Shown one piece after another: positions 59,034 through 64,000 of a DNA stretch of 64,000 nucleotides. Origin of the DNA: Ziziphus jujuba (lineage: Eukaryota > Streptophyta > Magnoliopsida > Rosales > Rhamnaceae); NCBI RefSeq assembly GCF_031755915.1, contig NC_083383.1, forward strand, positions 18,031,001 to 18,095,000, written 5' to 3'. The notes below the pieces were generated by a model, which was not told the origin of the DNA, ran no database searches, and was given only the letters and a program-made list of their open reading frames with translations. The stretch's first letter is position 1. Each line of letters starts with the position of its first letter. The position numbers were made by a program, and so were the translations under genes.

Positions 59034-61850
59034 TGTAACACCCCGTCCCAAAGCGCACCGGAATCCGTGCACGTTGACCGAGGTTGACCCTTGACCGTTG
59101 ATCGAAGGGGTCAAAAGTTGACTTTTTGCTCCGGTTGGAATTTCGAGTTGACCAGGATACCGTGGCGAAGTGCACGATGCCCCGAGTTCGTAGACTGGTA
59201 GCACGTCGAAAACGGAGCTACGGTTTGAAAGTTATGAGCGAAACAAGTTGCGGTCCAAACTGTCCAGGGGGTGCCGGAGTTGACTTTTTGTTTATGGGGA
59301 AATGAACTTTGACTCGTGCATGGTTGTGAAGTGCTCGTCGATACGAGTTCATAGACTAGCGGCACGCTCAAAACGGACATCCGGTTAAAAAGTTATGGAT
59401 GTTTGAAGCTTACCGGATACCGTAATATTTTAATGTTTTTGAGTCGGTGAACAGTGAAATGCCACGTGTCAGCTTCTTATTGGTCCACGTGGCATGAACA
59501 GTTCACACATGGGTTTTTATTTGTTAAAATTCTCGGGGAAGAGAGAGGAAGAGAGAGGAGAGAGAAAGAGAGAGAGAGTCCGCCGGCCGTCGGAATTTTT
59601 CCACTGTTCCGGTCGAGTTACTGTGCATTCACCGGCCAGTAAGGTTGCCCTCCTTATTTCCGGCAAAATCTCCAAATTTCACGGCGAACGGCCGCCGGAC
59701 GCGCCCGGATCGGACCTCCGAAGATCGGCGGCGAGTTTTACCCCTCCACCGCCGGCCACCGCAAATCGACCCATTTCCGGCCATTTTCCGGCCACACGCA
59801 CCATACACCCTTGATCCTCTCCTCAAGTCCGGCCGACCCACCGAAAATCACGGCCATCGGACCACCGAGGGGCCGGAAATCTTCAAACGGTGATTTCTCC
59901 GCCGTCCAGCCTCCGTTTTGCTCAGCGCCGGTCCCGTTGGATTGCTCTCCTCACGACCAACGGCCACCGCACGCGCCGCCGCAGGCGACGGTTGCCGGTG
60001 ACCGCGGCGGCTCGCCGAAAAGTACTATTCCGGCGAGTACCCAAATTTTCGGCCGGCTCCAGTCCGCCGTTTCCACCAATTCACGACGGTTTGGGAGAAT
60101 TGTGGAGCCGAAACTCAAAAAGCTTTCCGGCGAGATTCCGACCACGTCTGGTCCGATCACTGAAAAGTAAGACCGAATCCGTGATCCTCATCACACGAGC
60201 TTCGATTCTGTATATAACTCGTAACCCTTAGATATCGTTTGGTGTTCGCTCCCCGGGTACCCATTTGGGAATTACCCGAATAAAATATTAATATTTTTGG
60301 TTTGTGCACTGTGGTTGTTTCGGTGCACGCGCGAGTAGTGGAGTTGATCCCGAGGACGATCTTAGTTGATTTGCGTGCTCAAGGTGAGTGACCCACCTTC
60401 AAAAATTATTTTGGACAATTAATTATGTTTAATTGGTATTTAAATTATGTTCATGTGTTGTGATTTAATTATGGTTTTATTGTGGTTTAATTTATTATGC
60501 ATGAGCAAGGTGTATTTTGGTAGTATTTGTACGTGGTTTTAAATTTGATTTTCCGGGCATAATTGGGTTAAATATTTTACGAAAATATTGGTTTGAATTT
60601 TATAAATTATGCCCGCTGTATTTTTATGGTTGCATCTCGTACTTCAAGAAAATTGTGGTTTGTTGATTATCGCTGTTTCGTACCGGGTTGTTGAATAAAA
60701 ATATGTGGGATGGTGGTTTGTGAAAATTTGGTATACTTCCCACGGTGGTTTTTGGAAAAACGGTACGGTTGGTTATTAATGTTTATTTTTAGACGCACTC
60801 ATACAGTATTGGTGTTCTGGTGTATGGTGTATGAACACGTGGTAGCACGCGGTTATTACGTGGACCGTGGGCAGGCAAGGTTATTGTTGCGCACAGCCGC
60901 CCCCCTCCTTGGCCGGGTTGATGGTTTTAGCAGCGGTACTGTCGGGACGCCAAAGTGACCGTTGCAGGTTTCTCTCTTTAACCCCCCGCCAGTCGGTGCT
61001 CGGGACGCTGGGTATCGGAGGGCATCACCGGTATATGGTGTGGTGCGTCGGTGTAAATTGCAAATAATGGTTTAAATCCCAAAGGTGTTCAAAATTATTT
61101 ACTATAACTTATTACATTTTTATTATATATATTGGGGTATGTTTTTATTTATTTATTGTGTATCAAATGGTTTAATCCCTTGGTTTTTGGGAGGTATGTA
61201 CATTGGGTTTTGCAAAAAGGTTTTAAAAGGGGAACATTTCAAACGGAGCGATTGGTGAGAGTTTTGAGGGAAATTATTATTTTCCAACTGTTATTATTAT
61301 TTATTTATTAATTGTTGGTATGTGTTCTATTCCTTAATTGCTATTACTATTATTTTTATTATCACAAAAGGTGTTCAGTAGTTCGGGTTACTCACGGAGA
61401 TGATTAGCATCTCACACTCTTAAATTCCGTTCTCTTAGGTGCAAGTGGTGGTAGACGTTCTTCCGGAGCGAACCAAGTTTTCCGCTGCTGTTGTGTTTCG
61501 AAAAGTACTTCTGTACTCTTTCATTTCAGTGTATTATTTCTTTTCAGCCTTTTGTATTTCTGTTGTTTAGCACTTCTTAAAGCTCTGTATACTATTGGGA
61601 TACTTCTGTTTTATTTATGCACTGGACTGTTGTTGTTTTTGAGAAGTGCTGAAATTTGTGGAACAATTTGTAGTTTGTGGGAGGAATAAGGGGATTTTTT
61701 TAGAAGTGTGTGTTCAGTGTAGGTAATTTGTGGTAAGTAAATCCCTTAAGGGATGCTTTGCCGGATTTTCCGTTGGAGGGTTCGGTAGGGTTTCCCTGGG
61801 ATCAGGGCTGTCTAGGGTTCCGGGGAAGGAATTCTAGACGGGTCCTGACA
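59034..61850 (+). repeat. 5' LTR of Gypsy H
   Basis: 2817 bp, TGTAACACCCCG .. GGTCCTGACA. It contains a GC-rich block (59575-60170) rich in CCGGC/GCCGG strings, quite unlike the rest of the window, with a GA-rich run (59530-59578) directly before it. The frames in the GC block are by-products of base composition. Confidence 0.9.
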
Positions 61851-61852
61851 GT

Positions 61853-61864
61853 TGGTATCAGAGC
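61853..61864 (+). other. Primer binding site of Gypsy H
   Basis: TGGTATCAGAGC, initiator tRNA-Met type, 2 nt after the LTR end. Confidence 0.9.
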
Positions 61865-61992
61865 TATAGGTTCTTGTAATCCTAAGGGACTGTGCATTGC
61901 TGTACAGCCCATCCGTAAATTCCTTCCTTTCGTAATCGTGCTTAAGTGTCCCTGTTTCTAAACTCTTGTTTGTTTCCTCAAAATCTACTACG

Positions 61993-63336
61993 ATGAGTCG
62001 GCGGGACACACGTAGAACTCGGGAACGCTCAGCTGAGAGGTCCGGAAGTCGTTCTAGCCTTAGAAATCTGGTCTCTCAACTAACTAGAGCCTTAGGGGGT
62101 TCAAGCTCTAGTAATCGATATGTGGATCAAGCTCGACGTTTAAGAGTCATGGAGTTCGATGGAAGCCAAGGCCCAGCTGCAGCCTTGAAGTGGCTATCCA
62201 GCATGGAGAAAATCTTGGAAGAGGGGATGCGATGCCCCAATGAAGATATGGTGAGGATTTCCGGGTTCATGTTAGAAGCAGACACCCGAAAGTGGTGGCA
62301 AATAGAGAAGACTCACAGAAGGCATACGTGGGATCAGTTCAAGATTGCTTTCTCTACTGAGTTTTGTCCTCCTGCGTATCGTGAGGCAAGGAGGAGAGAG
62401 TTCGAGGAACTGCGACAGGGGAACATGACAGTGACCGAGTACGAGAGGAGATTCCGAGAACTATCAGAATTCTGCATGCACCTGATTCCCGACGATCACA
62501 CGAAGAAGGTGAGGTTCATAGACGGATTGAATGAGAGCATCGGCTACACCCTTTCTGGATCAGTAAACGCCACCTATCAGTCCGCCAGGGATGCAGCGCT
62601 CGAGCTAGAGAGACAGGAGGAGATACGCAGACCCTCGAGGCGCAGATCTTTCGAAGGTTCGTATAGCGGAGTACCTCGACAGGGGGCAGCTAAGAAGAGC
62701 CATAGTTCAGGCTCAGACAGTGATGGGTTAAGCCCACGAGGCAGATTCCAGAGGAGAGATAGTTATCGTATGCCCCAGCCAGCTCGCTATTCGATCAATG
62801 TGGATGCAAGCTCGTATCAGCAGTCACGCATTGGTTCTCCGCGGATTTGTCCACTTTGTAGGGGGAATCATTCTGGGCAGTGTCAGATGGATGGTTTATA
62901 CTTTCGGTGTGGGCAACCAGGCCACATAAGGAGGGATTGCCCTTATGGTAGTGGCAGTGTGCTAGAAGCAGGTCGACGAACACAGCATACGGGAGTATTT
63001 TCACGACAGAGTTCCCAGGGGAGTCAGCCAGGAGGAGTTTCTTCGGGATCAGTTCAGCCGTCTGCAAGATCGAGTCGAGGTAGAGGAAGGAAACCCCAGC
63101 AGACAGGTCAAGGTCGGGTGTTTGCTATGACGCAGCAGGGAGCCCGGACTACGCCCGACGTTATCACAGGTACTTTGAATATTTTTGGTAATGACGCACG
63201 TGTACTTATAGACCCGGGAGCAACACATTCGTTCATCTCAAGAGAGTCTGTCGTTCGGGTCGGTATGACCCCTACTCCTTTAGAATGTCTGCTAGAAATA
63301 GCCACTCCTGCAGGAGAATCCTTGTGGCCTAGCTAG
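61993..63336 (+). CDS. gag-protease polyprotein of Gypsy H (truncated)
   Basis: Open frame of 447 codons. ATG 61993 (MSRRDTRRTRERSAERSGSR) is chosen over the in-frame 61966 ATG because it starts the charged N-terminus and has the better context. Retrotransposon gag domain about residues 52-215 (ALKWLSSMEKILEEGMRC.., TVTEYERRFRELSEF). Ser/Arg-rich linker to about 280. A cysteine cluster CPLCRGNHSGQC (from about 286) and a zinc knuckle RCGQPGHIRRDC (about 305-316) whose first cysteine is replaced by tyrosine. Aspartic protease with DPGATHSFIS (from residue 407). A TAG stop at 63334 ends it within the protease; the frame would normally continue into pol. It could still make capsid protein. Confidence 0.88.
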   Translation: MSRRDTRRTRERSAERSGSRSSLRNLVSQLTRALGGSSSSNRYVDQARRLRVMEFDGSQGPAAALKWLSSMEKILEEGMRCPNEDMVRISGFMLEADTRKWWQIEKTHRRHTWDQFKIAFSTEFCPPAYREARRREFEELRQGNMTVTEYERRFRELSEFCMHLIPDDHTKKVRFIDGLNESIGYTLSGSVNATYQSARDAALELERQEEIRRPSRRRSFEGSYSGVPRQGAAKKSHSSGSDSDGLSPRGRFQRRDSYRMPQPARYSINVDASSYQQSRIGSPRICPLCRGNHSGQCQMDGLYFRCGQPGHIRRDCPYGSGSVLEAGRRTQHTGVFSRQSSQGSQPGGVSSGSVQPSARSSRGRGRKPQQTGQGRVFAMTQQGARTTPDVITGTLNIFGNDARVLIDPGATHSFISRESVVRVGMTPTPLECLLEIATPAGESLWPS

Positions 63337-63555
63337 TTAATCAAGGAATGTTTCTTCTGCATCGAAGATCAAGTGATGGAAGCGGACCTGATCCTGTTGG
63401 ATCTATCCGGACTTGAAGTAGTTTTCGGCATGGATTGGTTGGCAAGGAACCACTTAGTCGAGGAAGCGGCGTGGGAGCCCGAAGCGCAGGTGCGTGATCA
63501 GTATCCGTATTTGTTCCAGCGACGCGCGGAAATTTCGAGGATGAAATTTTTGTAA
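63337..63555 (+). pseudogene. Protease end fused to pol terminus of Gypsy H
   Basis: EADLILLDLSGLEVVFGMDW is the end of the protease domain. LARNH is directly followed by LVEEAAWEPEAQVRDQYPYL and EISRMKFL, the chromodomain-side terminus of pol. Everything between (RT, RNase H, integrase) is deleted, and the join stays in frame (63373-63555 is open). Confidence 0.82.
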
Positions 63556-63566
63556 GGGGGGAAGGC

Positions 63567-64000
63567 TGTAACACCCTGTCCCAAATCGCACCGGAATCCG
63601 TGCACGTTGACCGAGGTTGACCGTTGACCGTTGACCGAAGGGGTTAAAATTTGACTTTTTGCTCCGGTTGGAATTTCGAGTTGACCAGGGTACCGTGGCG
63701 AAGTGCACGATGCCCCGAGTGTGTAGACTAGTAGCACGTCGAAAACGGAGCTACGGTTTGAAAGTTATGAGCGAAACAAGTTGCGGTCCAAACTGTCCAG
63801 GGGGTGCCGGAGTTGACTTTTTGTTTATGGGGAAATCAGCTTTGACTCATGCATGGTTGTGAAGTGCTCATCGATACGAGTTCACAGACTAGCGGCAAGC
63901 TCAGAACGGACATCCGGTTAAAAAGTTATGGACGTTTGAAGTTTACCGGATACCGTAATATTTTAATGTTTTTGAGTCAGTGAACAGTGAAATGCCACGT
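63567..64000 (+). repeat. 3' LTR of Gypsy H (start only)
   Basis: Begins TGTAACACCCTG after the purine tract AAGGGGGGAAGG (63554-63565). Matches 59034-59467 with about 20 substitutions and no gaps seen. Confidence 0.9.

Larger units (their letters stand above)
59034..64000 (+). mobile_element. Gypsy element H (runs off the window)
   Basis: 5' LTR 59034-61850, PBS, open gag-protease frame, short pol scrap, and the first 434 bp of the 3' LTR. I count about 20 differences between the two LTRs over those 434 bp, so it is younger than the surrounding elements. Pol is deleted from just after the protease (GMDWLARNH) to its last 33 residues (VEEAAWEPEAQ.. EISRMKFL). Inserted in Copia J RNase H; the right target duplication is outside the window. 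Confidence 0.9.

Noticed and set aside
59494..60231. Long overlapping open frames in several registers
   Set aside because: They are due to the GC-rich block of the Gypsy H LTR, which is short of stop codons. No known domain, and the block is inside an LTR.

Overview
The window is nuclear DNA of a flowering plant, almost certainly a eudicot. It is AT-rich, it holds one intron-containing host gene, and nearly everything else is plant transposable elements: Ty1/Copia, Ty3/Gypsy, a LINE, TRIMs including a Cassandra-type one, and a MITE. The species cannot be fixed from the sequence. No bacterial, organellar or free viral genes were seen.

Host gene (2436-7152, + strand): a two-exon BAHD-superfamily gene of the ECERIFEUM2/ECERIFEUM26 group (very-long-chain fatty-acid elongation for cuticular wax). 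Its 3.4 kb phase-0 intron carries a 435 bp palindromic MITE with TTA target duplications. Solo LTRs of one Copia family (family K) sit upstream (74-1110) and downstream (7857-8905).

Region 11551-29311 is one minus-strand Gypsy element (G), swollen to 17.8 kb by nested insertions. Its left LTR holds a Copia-K solo LTR (which itself holds a Gypsy-T solo LTR) and another Gypsy-T solo LTR. Its interior holds a Gypsy-T solo LTR that was split by a whole Gypsy-T element (A, 18547-24393), plus a Cassandra-like TRIM with 5S rRNA-like segments in its LTRs (25059-25765).

Region 29312-43994 is a decayed second Copia (I) interrupted by Gypsy-T copies D and C (both minus). Region 45251-54170 is the 3' part of a Copia-K element (F), interrupted by a Gypsy-T solo LTR (45933-47063) and a whole Gypsy-T element (B, 47684-53572). 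Region 54171-57100 is an L1-type LINE with a 165 bp-LTR TRIM inserted in its reverse transcriptase. Region 57428-59033 is the 3' end of a minus-strand Copia-K element (J), cut at 59034 by a younger Gypsy element (H) that runs off the window and keeps an open 447-codon gag-protease frame.

Main observations: (i) Gypsy family T has eight insertions (11 LTRs) in about 41 kb, none with a complete pol. (ii) Copies A and C share the same reverse transcriptase-to-integrase deletion junction, which suggests a non-autonomous lineage that was mobilised in trans. (iii) In family T the polypurine tract and the start of the 3' LTR lie inside the pol reading frame, so pol runs on into the LTR. (iv) Gypsy H and G also lack the RT-RNase H-integrase core. 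Target duplications, several perfect, allow the nesting order to be read directly.
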